Shown here: positions 8,950 to 16,547 of the stretch, one piece after another
Layout of the letters: each line of letters opens with the position of its first letter
How positions within the stretch are numbered: the first letter of the stretch is position 1
Source: JAUYIV01 sp040882645
Lineage (GTDB): Bacteria; Actinomycetota; Acidimicrobiia; Spongiisociales; UBA11373
Direction: 5' to 3'
Assembly (NCBI GenBank): GCA_040882645.1
Contig: JBBEAX010000085.1
Coordinates: 62,001 to 126,000, forward strand
DNA: 64,000 nt
The notes under the pieces: model-generated
The model's database searches: none
Told to the model about the DNA's origin: nothing
What the model saw: the letters and a program-made list of their open reading frames with translations, nothing else
Position numbers and translations under genes: made by a program

Positions 8950-9159
8950 GCCCATTCGTCTCCCTGGCCGGCACCAGCCGGCCCCTGACGACCACGGACC
9001 GGGGATACCCGGTCCTCGGGCCGAGTATACGACGGACCGTCCCATGGACCGCATCACCGTCTTCGGTGCGGTAGATGCGGGAGTTGGAGCCTTTCCGGGC
9101 CGACCGGGATGCAGCGGTCGCGGGGTAAGATCGCCGCAATCTGGCCTGGAGCACTCATC

Positions 9160-9405
9160 ATGAAGGTTTGGATCGACCAAGATCTCTGCACCGGCGACGG
9201 GCTGTGCGAGGAGATCGCTCCCGACGTGTTCGTGCTTCTCGATGATGGGCTGGCGTACGTGCGCGAAGGCGACAAGGTCTTCGCGGCTGCCAAGGGCAAC
9301 CCTCAGGGGGCTCAGGGGCTTGCCCAGGTTCCGGCGGGCCAGGAAGAGATCACCCTCGAAGCCGCCGAGGAATGCCCCGGCGAGTGCATCTTCATGGAGG
9401 CTTGA
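9160..9405 (+). CDS. Ferredoxin, single-cluster [3Fe-4S]-type
   Basis: 81 residues from an ATG at 9160. Cysteine layout is DLCTGDGLCEE near the N-terminus and ECPGECIF near the C-terminus. Asp replaces the second cysteine of a standard 4Fe-4S motif, which in actinobacterial ferredoxins of this size goes with a 3Fe-4S cluster and service to cytochromes P450 or other oxidoreductases. It is divergent from arc and no partner enzyme is visible in the window, so its redox partner is unknown. The C-x3-C at the end adds one extra cysteine. Confidence 0.85.
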   Translation: MKVWIDQDLCTGDGLCEEIAPDVFVLLDDGLAYVREGDKVFAAAKGNPQGAQGLAQVPAGQEEITLEAAEECPGECIFMEA

Positions 9406-9412
9406 CCGTCGA

Positions 9413-9430
9413 GTCCCCAGTCCCCAGTCC
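9413..9430. repeat. Short tandem words in a convergent intergenic gap
   Basis: GTCCCCA is repeated in tandem (GTCCCCAGTCCCCAGTCC) directly after the ferredoxin stop and before the end of convergent trmI. It resembles the short-word arrays at 2063, 14478 and 63471 in location and texture but uses a different word. Confidence 0.5.
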
Positions 9431-9438
9431 GTCGGCCC

Positions 9439-10260
9439 CTACGGTTGGCCGTCGTTAGCGTGCCCTCGAGTGTCGGCCTCTTTTTCCGTCAGCATCGCCA
9501 CCGTTAGAAAGCCGGTGTGGCCGACCATCTGGCTCATGGGCCGCACCGAGCGGCCATCGATCTGCCAGTCCCGGTGCATCACCTCGAACGACTCGATTCC
9601 CACGAACCGCCGGCTCACGTGCAGTTCGTCATGGAGCTTCTGGACCTGGGGAACGGTCGGGAGATAGGCGCACAAGATTCCCCCCGGTCTGAGGGCGACC
9701 ACCGCGGGCTCGACCACCGACCAGGGCTCCGGGAGATCAAGAATCACGCGATCGGGCCGGTGATCTGCCAGGACCACCTCCACCAGGCCCTCCACCAACA
9801 GGAGATTGGCGGGTATGCCACCGAGGAACCGTCCGATCGTCTTGCGAGCATGCTCGAGGTGGTCGGCGCGACGCTCGACGCTCACCACCGTGCCTCCCGG
9901 GCCGACCGCCCGCACCAGCGCCATCGCCAGGGCGCCCGACCCGGTGCCTGCCTCGACCACCAGCTGGCCGGGAGCGACGTCGGCCCAGTGGACTATCGGC
10001 CCCAGATCCTTCGGGTACACCACCTGAGCGCCCCGATCCATCTTGAGGACGTAATCGGCAAGACGCGGCCGGAGGGCCACGATCCGGGCTCCAGTGGCCG
10101 TCCGCGCCACCGCACCCGGCTCCGACCCGATGAGGCTGTCGTGAGGCACCACTCCGGCATGGAACTGGAACGAGCCCCCGACCCGCAGATCGACGAGGTA
10201 TCGCCGACCCCGTCCGTCGATCAACAGGCACATGTCCCCGGCGCGAAACGCCTCGCTCAA
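9439..10260 (-). CDS. trmI: tRNA (adenine-N1)-methyltransferase TrmI (m1A58)
   Basis: 273 residues from a TTG at 10260-10258. TrmI methylates A58 of tRNA using SAM. The N-terminal beta domain (LLIDGRGRRYLVDLRVGGSF, HDSLIG) precedes the Rossmann fold with VVEAGTGSGALAMALVRAVGPGG, VVSVERR and RVILDLPEPW. The TTG was chosen because the product then begins LSEAFRAGDMCLL, the usual start of the family, and because it overlaps the stop of the upstream 34-aa peptide as TTGA. TrmI next to Arc is a recurring actinobacterial neighbourhood. Confidence 0.92.
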   Translation of the reverse strand: MSEAFRAGDMCLLIDGRGRRYLVDLRVGGSFQFHAGVVPHDSLIGSEPGAVARTATGARIVALRPRLADYVLKMDRGAQVVYPKDLGPIVHWADVAPGQLVVEAGTGSGALAMALVRAVGPGGTVVSVERRADHLEHARKTIGRFLGGIPANLLLVEGLVEVVLADHRPDRVILDLPEPWSVVEPAVVALRPGGILCAYLPTVPQVQKLHDELHVSRRFVGIESFEVMHRDWQIDGRSVRPMSQMVGHTGFLTVAMLTEKEADTRGHANDGQP

Positions 10261-10361
10261 TTGCCGAGCAGGGCCAGGAACGGCAGGACAAGAGCGAGGA
10301 TCATCGCGGTCGACACCACGATCACCATCACCTTGACCATCCGGTCGCGATTTCGAAACAT
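10257..10361 (-). CDS. 34-residue single-pass membrane peptide coupled to trmI
   Basis: ATG at 10361-10359, stop TGA at 10259-10257. The product is basic at its N-terminus (MFRNRDRMVKVM) followed by one hydrophobic helix (VIVVSTAMILALVLPFLALLG). The stop overlaps the TTG start of trmI by four bases, which strongly suggests translation of one depends on the other. The ribosome site is weak. No family name is certain; it resembles the very short basic-plus-helix membrane proteins annotated as DUF4044-like in other phyla. Confidence 0.6.
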   Translation of the reverse strand: MFRNRDRMVKVMVIVVSTAMILALVLPFLALLGN

Positions 10362-10464
10362 GTGGTGACTCTAGGAAACCCGCTGGTCGGACCACGCCGG
10401 GGCCGAACCGTCCGGCGACCCTCGTGAGGGGCAAGCCTCTTCGCTCACCCCTTAGACTCGGTTC

Positions 10465-10680
10465 ATGGATCTGATCGGTTTCGGCGCCCGACGGGCTCTA
10501 GGCGGCATCCGCGGAGGCGATCCGCGCTGGGCCGCCCTTGGGGCGCTGGCGGTGGTGATCGGGCTGCTGCGCCGACTCAACCAACCCAAGCGGGAGTTGA
10601 TCTACTCACAGACTTTGAAGCCGGGCCAGGCCGTGAGAGTCCAGTTGGCCGGCTCGACGGGCAATCAGGAGAGTCGATAG
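10465..10680 (+). CDS. Small hypothetical protein with one membrane-like helix
   Basis: 71 residues. After MDLIGFGARRALGGIRGGD there is a hydrophobic stretch (WAALGALAVVIGLLRRL) and a polar tail. The short C-terminal part converges on and overlaps the end of the minus-strand gene at 10665 by 16 bases. It is divergent from the trmI pair. No family recognised; the frame has good GC-third-position character but it could be spurious. Confidence 0.5.
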   Translation: MDLIGFGARRALGGIRGGDPRWAALGALAVVIGLLRRLNQPKRELIYSQTLKPGQAVRVQLAGSTGNQESR

Positions 10681-10862
10681 ACCTCGACGCGGGCCGAGCC
10701 CTTCTTGCCACGTCGCCGTCCCACCAGGTAGATGACCAACAACAGGGCGGCGACCCCCACCCCGGCGATCACGCCGACGTTCTTGGCCCCCTGGGCGGTG
10801 TCGTCGACGACACTCTGAATCTCTCGGAGCTTCTCTTCGAGATCGGAACGCTGCACGCTCAT
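10665..10862 (-). CDS. Small membrane protein, DUF3618-like
   Basis: 65 residues from ATG 10862, which overlaps the upstream stop as ATGA. A polar coiled N-terminus (MSVQRSDLEEKLREIQSVVDDTAQGAK) is followed by one helix (VGVIAGVGVAALLLVIYLVG) and a strongly basic RRRGKKG tail. The layout matches the small actinobacterial membrane proteins that accompany phage-holin-superfamily (Act-holin) proteins, and here its partner is the 97-aa gene just upstream. Last gene of the ppa operon. Confidence 0.7.
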   Translation of the reverse strand: MSVQRSDLEEKLREIQSVVDDTAQGAKNVGVIAGVGVAALLLVIYLVGRRRGKKGSARVEVYRLS

Positions 10863-11152
10863 CGGGTGGCCCTCCACATCACGAGACCTGTCACCGCCAG
10901 CAACCCCAGAGAGGCCAGGATGTACCCCAGGCCGCTCCAGATCACTCCATCGGGCATCGCCACCAGAATCACCCGCATACCCGCCACGGCCAGGAAAGCC
11001 CCCCCGAGGACGAACACGATCGACGCGGCGAAGCTGAGCCCGGCGAGCCGTCCGAGCGCCTTGGCGGCGCCAACCGTGTTCTCCCAGAGGTACTGCTTGG
11101 CGAGCGCGATGAACTCGCCGACCATGTCGGGAAGCTCACGAGGCGATGCCAT
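10859..11152 (-). CDS. Phage-holin-superfamily (Act_holin_3-like) membrane protein
   Basis: 97 residues with two to three hydrophobic segments (LSFAASIVFVLGGAFLAVAGM, VIWSGLGYILASLGLLAVTGLVMW). Proteins of this size and pattern are usually annotated as putative Actinobacterial holin-X or DUF1469-type; they are not known lysis proteins in chromosomal settings. It starts directly after the LON-domain gene stop (11153) and overlaps the next small gene by four bases, so it is translated as part of the ppa operon. Confidence 0.7.
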   Translation of the reverse strand: MASPRELPDMVGEFIALAKQYLWENTVGAAKALGRLAGLSFAASIVFVLGGAFLAVAGMRVILVAMPDGVIWSGLGYILASLGLLAVTGLVMWRATR

Positions 11153-11710
11153 CTAGTCGCTCCTTCCGAGGACCGCCCGCAGGAGAACGGTTTCTCGTTC
11201 CAGCACCATGATCTCTCGCTCGAGGCGCTCGCAGGCGTCCCCGGCCTCGAGGATGTCCTGCACCTCCGGCCACGAGATATCTAGGTATGAGGCTACCTGA
11301 TGCGACGCGGCAACCGGATCTGGCCCGATCGCGAGGTGGATGTCGCCACCGTGGCCCGACTCGGCCCGCGCCGCCATGTACCGGCGCAGCGACCTCTCAG
11401 CAGAGACGACCAGATCCTGACGGGGCATCGGCTGCACCCGGTCGACCGGCTCGACGGCGGCCCGATCGCCGGTCCGGGCGATCGACACCAGGGTCTCCCC
11501 GATCACATCGATGGTCACCAAGTCATCGGCGTCGTCGGCGAGGCGCTCGATGCGAGCCCGGGTTCCCACCCTGCCGAGCGTTCCGTCGGGGTGGATGAGG
11601 ACGACCGCCACCCGCTGTCCGACGCCCAAGCCCTCACAGGTGGTTCGCACCGCATGCCGGGTGCCGGGAATCACCACTCGCCGGAATGGGACGAGCGGGA
11701 GGGACTCCAC
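11153..11710 (-). CDS. LON N-terminal-domain protein (peptidase S16-like, no protease domain)
   Basis: About 185 residues. The start VESLPLVPFRRVVIPGTRHAVR and HPDGTLGRVGTRARIERL match the substrate-binding LON domain, with DILEAGDACERLEREIMVLERE forming a helical C-terminus. The ATPase and protease parts of Lon are absent, as in stand-alone LON-domain proteins. The GTG at 11710 is preferred over a TTG overlapping the ppa stop because AGGAGG lies seven bases upstream of it. Tight coupling to ppa and two membrane genes is seen; function unknown. Confidence 0.8.
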   Translation of the reverse strand: MESLPLVPFRRVVIPGTRHAVRTTCEGLGVGQRVAVVLIHPDGTLGRVGTRARIERLADDADDLVTIDVIGETLVSIARTGDRAAVEPVDRVQPMPRQDLVVSAERSLRRYMAARAESGHGGDIHLAIGPDPVAASHQVASYLDISWPEVQDILEAGDACERLEREIMVLERETVLLRAVLGRSD

Positions 11711-11712
11711 CG

Positions 11713-12198
11713 TCAATCCTCCTCTTCCAGCACCGCTCCGGCGGTCCGCAGGACGGCCATCGCCTCGGCCGCTCCCTTCCAGCCCTTGGCCGCCGTCTTC
11801 ATGTCCTCGAGGTCCTTGTAGACGGTGAAGAAGTGCTCGAACTCTCGCAGCAGGTGGGGCGGGAGGCCGTCGAGATCCCGCACCGAGCCCCACAGCGGAT
11901 CCCGGGCGGGGACGCCGAGCACCTTGTGGTCGGGCAGACCCTGGTCCTCCATGAGGAACAGCCCGATGGGACGGATCCGGATGCGGCACCCGGTGAAGGT
12001 GGGCTCAGTGACGACAGCCATCGCGTCCAATGGGTCCCCATCTTCGGCGACGGTGTCCGGGACGAACCCGTAGTCAGCGGGGTACCTGGTAGCGGTGAAG
12101 AGCATTCGGTCGAGGTAGACGTGGCCGGTGGCCGCGTCGGTCTCATACTTGTTGCGGCTGCCCCGAGGGATCTCGACGACCATGGTGACCAGCATCAT
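11713..12198 (-). CDS. ppa: Inorganic pyrophosphatase
   Basis: About 161 residues. Family I enzyme that hydrolyses pyrophosphate to phosphate, pulling biosynthetic reactions forward. Signature motifs are VVEIPRGSRNKYE, YPADYGFVPDT, EDGDPLDAMAVV with the metal-binding aspartates, and DHKVLGVPARDPLW. Starts at 12198, 12195 or 12183 are all possible; no strong ribosome site discriminates. First gene of a four-gene operon with the LON-domain protein and two membrane proteins. Confidence 0.94.
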   Translation of the reverse strand: MMLVTMVVEIPRGSRNKYETDAATGHVYLDRMLFTATRYPADYGFVPDTVAEDGDPLDAMAVVTEPTFTGCRIRIRPIGLFLMEDQGLPDHKVLGVPARDPLWGSVRDLDGLPPHLLREFEHFFTVYKDLEDMKTAAKGWKGAAEAMAVLRTAGAVLEEED

Positions 12199-12282
12199 CG
12201 GAACGCTAACCGGGTACCGCGGTGATGTACGCCAACGGTTTGCCGGGGCCGCGGGGGCCCGGATGGTTATCGTCCTGGCGCC

Positions 12283-13503
12283 ATGGCTCGCGGTCCGGCT
12301 GACCCCCGTCGCAACCTCTGGCCGCTCGTCGGCGGCCAGTCGATCTCGCTGTTCGGCGACTACCTGGCATTCTTCTTTGCGCTTCCCATCTTCGTGCGCG
12401 ACACGACGGGTTCGGCCACGCAACTCGGGCTGCTCGGGCTCTTCGAGACCGTGGCGGTTCTGGGCTTCGGCTTTCTCGCGGGGGTACTGCTCGACCGGGT
12501 GCCGACCAGGCGGGCCCTGATCCTCGCTGATCTCGCCCGCATGATCGCTCTCGCACTGCTGGCGGTGGCGGTTGCCGTCGACGCCGGGGAGACATGGATG
12601 GCATTTGCGGTGGCGTTCATCGTCGGCTCCATGGGGACCATCTTCGACTCGGGCCTCGAGACCTATATACCGGTGGTCCTCGACGACGAGCAGCTGGTCA
12701 GGGCGAACACCGCGCTCTCGATGGGGCGGAACCTCGCCCAGACGCTCGGGTTCGTGGTCGGGGGCGCGGTAATCGCAGTGTCGGGTGGGGTGGCCGGCGC
12801 CTTCGCCCTCGATGCCCTCTCGTACGGGATCTCGATCGTCGCCATTCTCATGCTCCGGGAGGTGAGGCCGAGGGTGGTGTCCGACGCGGAGCCGGTCTGG
12901 GCGTCGATGCGGATGGGCCTCACCACCCTGTGGCGCCTCACTCCGGTGCGCTGGGCCACGGCGGCGGCGGCATTGGCCAACCTGGCCTTTGCCCCGCTCG
13001 CGGCAGTGATGACCCTCTATGCGGAGCAGGACCTCGGCATCGAGTCGGACCGGGCGCTGGGCCTGTTCTTCGCCGGTTTCTCGTTGATCGGTCTCCTCGG
13101 GGTATCGCTCGCCCCTCGGATCGCCGCCCGGGTCGGGCTGGGACGCACCGTCATCGTCGGCGGGTTGGTGTTTGGGGCGGGCGCAACCGGGGCCGGTGTC
13201 GCCGAAGGCTCATGGGCCGTCGTCCCGTTCGGCATCGCCATGGCCGGGGTGTCGATCAATCAGGTGGCGTTCGTCACGCTCCGGCAGCGATTGACCCCTC
13301 CCGCGCTACTGGGCAGGGTGATTGCCGCGTCTCGCACGATCGCCTGGGGTGGGATTCCGGTGGGGCTGATGATCGGCACCCCGATCGGCGACCTCATCGG
13401 TCTGCGGCCGTTGTTCATCGGCAGTGGCGTCTTGATCGCGGCGGTTGCAGCCCTGATGGTTCTGGGACCGCTCTGGCGGGCGGAGGCCCGGCTCACCGGT
13501 TAG
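12283..13503 (+). CDS. MFS transporter (MFS_3 / EntS-like)
   Basis: 406 residues with about twelve hydrophobic segments. N-terminal LWPLVGGQSISLFGDYLAFF, GVLLDRVPTRRALILADLARM and the central loop with VRANTALSMGRNLAQTLGFVVGG are typical of the MFS_3 group that includes enterobactin and macrolide exporters. It is divergent from ppa. Substrate cannot be inferred from the sequence. Confidence 0.88.
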   Translation: MARGPADPRRNLWPLVGGQSISLFGDYLAFFFALPIFVRDTTGSATQLGLLGLFETVAVLGFGFLAGVLLDRVPTRRALILADLARMIALALLAVAVAVDAGETWMAFAVAFIVGSMGTIFDSGLETYIPVVLDDEQLVRANTALSMGRNLAQTLGFVVGGAVIAVSGGVAGAFALDALSYGISIVAILMLREVRPRVVSDAEPVWASMRMGLTTLWRLTPVRWATAAAALANLAFAPLAAVMTLYAEQDLGIESDRALGLFFAGFSLIGLLGVSLAPRIAARVGLGRTVIVGGLVFGAGATGAGVAEGSWAVVPFGIAMAGVSINQVAFVTLRQRLTPPALLGRVIAASRTIAWGGIPVGLMIGTPIGDLIGLRPLFIGSGVLIAAVAALMVLGPLWRAEARLTG

Positions 13504-13575
13504 AGCGGCCAGCCGCTGAGAGGCGCCGCCACGGCTGCAACAATCTGGCCCGGTCCGGGGTTATTGGGGGCACAA

Positions 13576-14475
13576 ATGGCCGGTCGATTCATCACCACGG
13601 CACCGGGGACCCGTACGGAGGCCTTCGGGCCGCTCGAGTGGGCGCTGCTGGCGTCGACTTCGCTGATGTGGGGCTCATCCTTCCTCTGGATCGCCGAAGG
13701 GCTTGAGGCCTTCCCTCCCGCCGTCGTCACCCTGGCTCGCCTGGCGCTCGGCGCGCTGACCCTTGCCTTCATCCCCGGCACCCGGCAGCCGGTCGATCGT
13801 GCCGACCTACCCAGAGTCGCCCTGCTCGGGCTCGTGTGGATGGCAATTCCCCTCACCCTGTTCCCCATCGCCCAGCAGTCGGTGGACTCGTCCATCGCCG
13901 GCATGGTCAATGGGGGCACCCCATTGTTCGCCGCTTTCGTGGCGGCGATTCTGCTTCGCCGGAAGCCCGGTCCGGCCCAGTTGGCGGGCATCCTCGTTGG
14001 CTTCGGCGGGGTGATCCTCATCACCGTGCCCTCGGCATCGGGAGACGGTGGGAGCATTTCCGGAATGTTGTTGATCATCCTGGCGACCTCGATGTATGGG
14101 CTGGCGGTGAACCTGTCGGTGCCGCTTGCCCAGCGATACGGGTCGTTGCCGGTACTTCTCCGTGCCCAGCTGGTGGCACTGATCGCGGTCGCTCCCTTCG
14201 GGCTAATGCGCCTCGGCGACGCCTCCTGGTCGTGGAGCGCTGCCGGCGCAATGGTCGTCCTCGGGGCTCTCAGCACGGGGCTGGCATTCGTAGCCATGAC
14301 CGAGCTGGCGAAGCGGGTGGGGGGAACCCGGGCGTCGATCGGGATCTACTTCATCCCGATGGTGGCGACCATCCTCGGGATCATGTTCCGCGCGGAGCGA
14401 CCCGCGGGTCTGGCATTCGTCGGGATGGGATTTGTCATCGTCGGGGCATGGCTGAGCAGCAGGCGGGAAGCCTAG
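13576..14475 (+). CDS. EamA/DMT-family transporter
   Basis: 299 residues with ten predicted membrane segments in two EamA repeats. LLASTSLMWGSSFLWIAEGL begins the first and MLLIILATSMYGLAVNLS the second. ATG 13576 is preceded by GGGGG six bases upstream; an in-frame TTG twelve bases earlier is the ribosome-site region itself. Drug/metabolite transporters of this kind export amino acids or other small compounds; substrate unknown. Confidence 0.88.
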   Translation: MAGRFITTAPGTRTEAFGPLEWALLASTSLMWGSSFLWIAEGLEAFPPAVVTLARLALGALTLAFIPGTRQPVDRADLPRVALLGLVWMAIPLTLFPIAQQSVDSSIAGMVNGGTPLFAAFVAAILLRRKPGPAQLAGILVGFGGVILITVPSASGDGGSISGMLLIILATSMYGLAVNLSVPLAQRYGSLPVLLRAQLVALIAVAPFGLMRLGDASWSWSAAGAMVVLGALSTGLAFVAMTELAKRVGGTRASIGIYFIPMVATILGIMFRAERPAGLAFVGMGFVIVGAWLSSRREA

Positions 14476-14477
14476 GG

Positions 14478-14516
14478 AGAATCAAGAGCCAAGAATCAAG
14501 AGTCAAGAAGCAAGAC
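14478..14516. repeat. Degenerate AAGAATCAAGAG-type tandem words
   Basis: Directly after the EamA gene stop, the words AATCAAGAGCCAAG, AATCAAGAGTCAAG and AAGCAAGAC follow each other with small changes. The gap lies between convergent genes. No coding potential. Same class of texture as the arrays at 2063 and 63471, different word. Confidence 0.6.
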
Positions 14517-14544
14517 AAGACCGTTGCTTGTGGCCTGCTTGGGG

Positions 14545-15777
14545 TCACGCCAGATCGTCGAGGGCGGTGAGCACCCGGTCGACTTCATCCTGCGTGTTGT
14601 AGTGGACGAAGCCGATCCGCACCAGGCCACCCTTGTCGGCGAGCGTCAACCGGTCCAGCACACTGATCGCATAGAAGTTTCCGCTCCACACGAAGATCCC
14701 CCGCCTGCCCAGCTCGGCGGCGACGTCGCCGGCGGCAACGCCCGCGACACCCACTGCGAACGTCGAGACCCGCTCATCGATTCGCGCCGGATCGCTGATC
14801 CCATGGACCGTCACGCCTGGCATCTCGGCCACACCGGCGAGAAACCTGGCGGCCATGGCATCTTCGTGCACCCGGATGGCCCCGAATGCGCTTTCAAGGC
14901 GGTCGCGCCTGCTCTGGCCGGCTCCGAGTGAAGCCAGGTAGTCGATGGCAGCACGCACCCCTGCCAGCGCTTCGAAGGACTGCGTGCCGGTCTCCCACCG
15001 TCCCGGGCCCACCTCCGGAGCAGGGGCAACCTTGTACGGCGTAAGGTTTCGGAGGTGCTCGGATCGGGCCCAGAGCATGCCGGTGTGGGGGCCACAGAAC
15101 TTGTAGGCGCTGGCGGCGAGGAAGTCTGCGCCGAGGCTCGATACGTTCGAGATTCGATGAGCCGAATAGTGGACGGCATCCACAAACACCTGTGCCCCGA
15201 CGCCCCGGGCCATCTCGATGATCGTATCGAGGGGGGTGACGGTGCCGACGGCATTGGAAGCAGCGGTGACCGCAATCAGCCGGGTACGCTCCCCGACTAC
15301 CTCCGCCAGAGAGGCCAGGTCGAGCGTGCCATCTTCGGGCCGCAGGCCGGCCATCCTGACCGTGGCCCCTCTATCACCTGCGGCCAAGCGCCACGGCGTG
15401 ACGTTGGCGTCGTGGTCGAGCGCGGTGACCACGATCTCGTCGCCTTCCCCCCACTCACGGGCAATTGCCCGCGACAGCGAGAAGGTGAGGCTCGTCATGT
15501 TCTGGCCGAATACGATCTCGTCCGGTTCGCCGCCAAAGAGGTCGGCGGCGGCCAACCGGGCCTCTCGCACCACGGTGCCGGCGTCCTTCGACGAACTGAA
15601 GGAGCCCCCGAGGTTGCTCAACCCGCTTTGGAGGGCTTCGGCCATCGCGTCGATCACAACCTGCGGTACCTGGGTTCCTGCCGGGCCGTCGAGGTGGGCG
15701 ACGCTACGGCCATCGACGGCGCGTTGCAGTGCGGGGATGCCGTCGCGGACTCGGTCGACATCGAGGGGTCGAAGCAT
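14545..15777 (-). CDS. Class V aminotransferase / cysteine desulfurase-like protein
   Basis: About 410 residues. PLP-dependent fold type I; the Schiff-base lysine lies in FLAASAYKFCGPHTGMLW, and HLDGPAGTQVP and ALDHDANVTPW are further family landmarks. It matches the cysteine-desulfurase-like group that lacks a clear mobile catalytic-cysteine loop, so sulfur transfer is not assured. Start taken at ATG 15777 (MLRPLDVDRVRDGIPALQ); a GTG at 15810 is an alternative. Convergent with EamA. Confidence 0.85.
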   Translation of the reverse strand: MLRPLDVDRVRDGIPALQRAVDGRSVAHLDGPAGTQVPQVVIDAMAEALQSGLSNLGGSFSSSKDAGTVVREARLAAADLFGGEPDEIVFGQNMTSLTFSLSRAIAREWGEGDEIVVTALDHDANVTPWRLAAGDRGATVRMAGLRPEDGTLDLASLAEVVGERTRLIAVTAASNAVGTVTPLDTIIEMARGVGAQVFVDAVHYSAHRISNVSSLGADFLAASAYKFCGPHTGMLWARSEHLRNLTPYKVAPAPEVGPGRWETGTQSFEALAGVRAAIDYLASLGAGQSRRDRLESAFGAIRVHEDAMAARFLAGVAEMPGVTVHGISDPARIDERVSTFAVGVAGVAAGDVAAELGRRGIFVWSGNFYAISVLDRLTLADKGGLVRIGFVHYNTQDEVDRVLTALDDLA

Positions 15778-15850
15778 CGGCAGACCATAACCCTGCGTGG
15801 CCGGGATCACCGTGCTCTTGTTGGTGCGGCAGATGAAGCGGCGGGGAAGA

Positions 15851-16459
15851 TCAGGGCAGGACGGTCATGTCGACGAACACCTTGTCCTTGACCATCCGGG
15901 TGAGGGTCCAGGCATTCACCCAGGCCTCGACTTGTTGCGTGCCCTCGAACGCCCGGCCTTCCACCCAGCAGTCGGTGGACTCCCCCGGCTCGAGGATGCG
16001 GGTGTCACACCGCGCCGGCCCGTAGAGTTCCACGTAGGCGTACACGCCCCAGAGCCTGCCGTCGGAGGTATTGGTGACATGGAGGCGCCACGTGACCTGG
16101 TCGCCATCTTCGATGACGCCGAACTCCTTGCCATCGCCCTGCCCTTCGAAGTAGATGCCGAGCGTCACGGTCCCGTCGTATCCATCCTCGGGCGACAAAG
16201 GGGGCACGGTCGTCGGGGTCGGCGCCAGGGTCGTACCGGGGACGGCCGCGGTCGTCGTGGTGGGTGCCGCGGTCGTGGTGGTCACGCGAGCGCTGGTGGT
16301 GGTCGTCGAGGCGTCTCCATCTCCGCCGGTGGTGGGGCCGGTCGACGCGGTGAGGCGTGGGGTGACCAGCAGAAAGGCGGCGAACATCACGCCCGCCAGG
16401 GCGGCGATGAAGATCGTGCGGCCGATCCCGTCGGGAAGTCGTGTCGTTGACACCTGCAA
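15851..16459 (-). CDS. Membrane-anchored protein with Thr-rich linker and beta-domain
   Basis: About 202 residues. One N-terminal membrane helix (IFIAALAGVMFAAFLLVTP) is followed by a linker of about 40 residues dominated by TTTT runs, then a domain (TLGIYFEGQGDGKEFGVIEDGDQVTWRLHVTNTSDG) that reads like a secreted Ig-like beta sandwich with a single Cys pair. The linker type recurs in both peptide-binding lipoproteins at 59-63 kb. Start may be TTG 16459 or GTG 16453. Function unknown. Confidence 0.65.
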   Translation of the reverse strand: MQVSTTRLPDGIGRTIFIAALAGVMFAAFLLVTPRLTASTGPTTGGDGDASTTTTSARVTTTTAAPTTTTAAVPGTTLAPTPTTVPPLSPEDGYDGTVTLGIYFEGQGDGKEFGVIEDGDQVTWRLHVTNTSDGRLWGVYAYVELYGPARCDTRILEPGESTDCWVEGRAFEGTQQVEAWVNAWTLTRMVKDKVFVDMTVLP

Positions 16460-16547
16460 CCACTTTCCGTTGTTCGTTCACCACTGTAAGTGATGGGTTT
16501 GACGGCGTCACCCCCCGGGGATCGTCATTGCACCGCGCCAACAGTGA

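Noticed and set aside
7714..8988. 424-residue plus-strand frame opposite arc
   Set aside because: Antisense of the AAA+ ATPase; composition is that of a high-GC shadow.
8956..9180. N-terminal extension of arc by 75 residues
   Set aside because: It overlaps the divergent ferredoxin and lacks the coiled-coil character; a ribosome site lies before 8955/8949.
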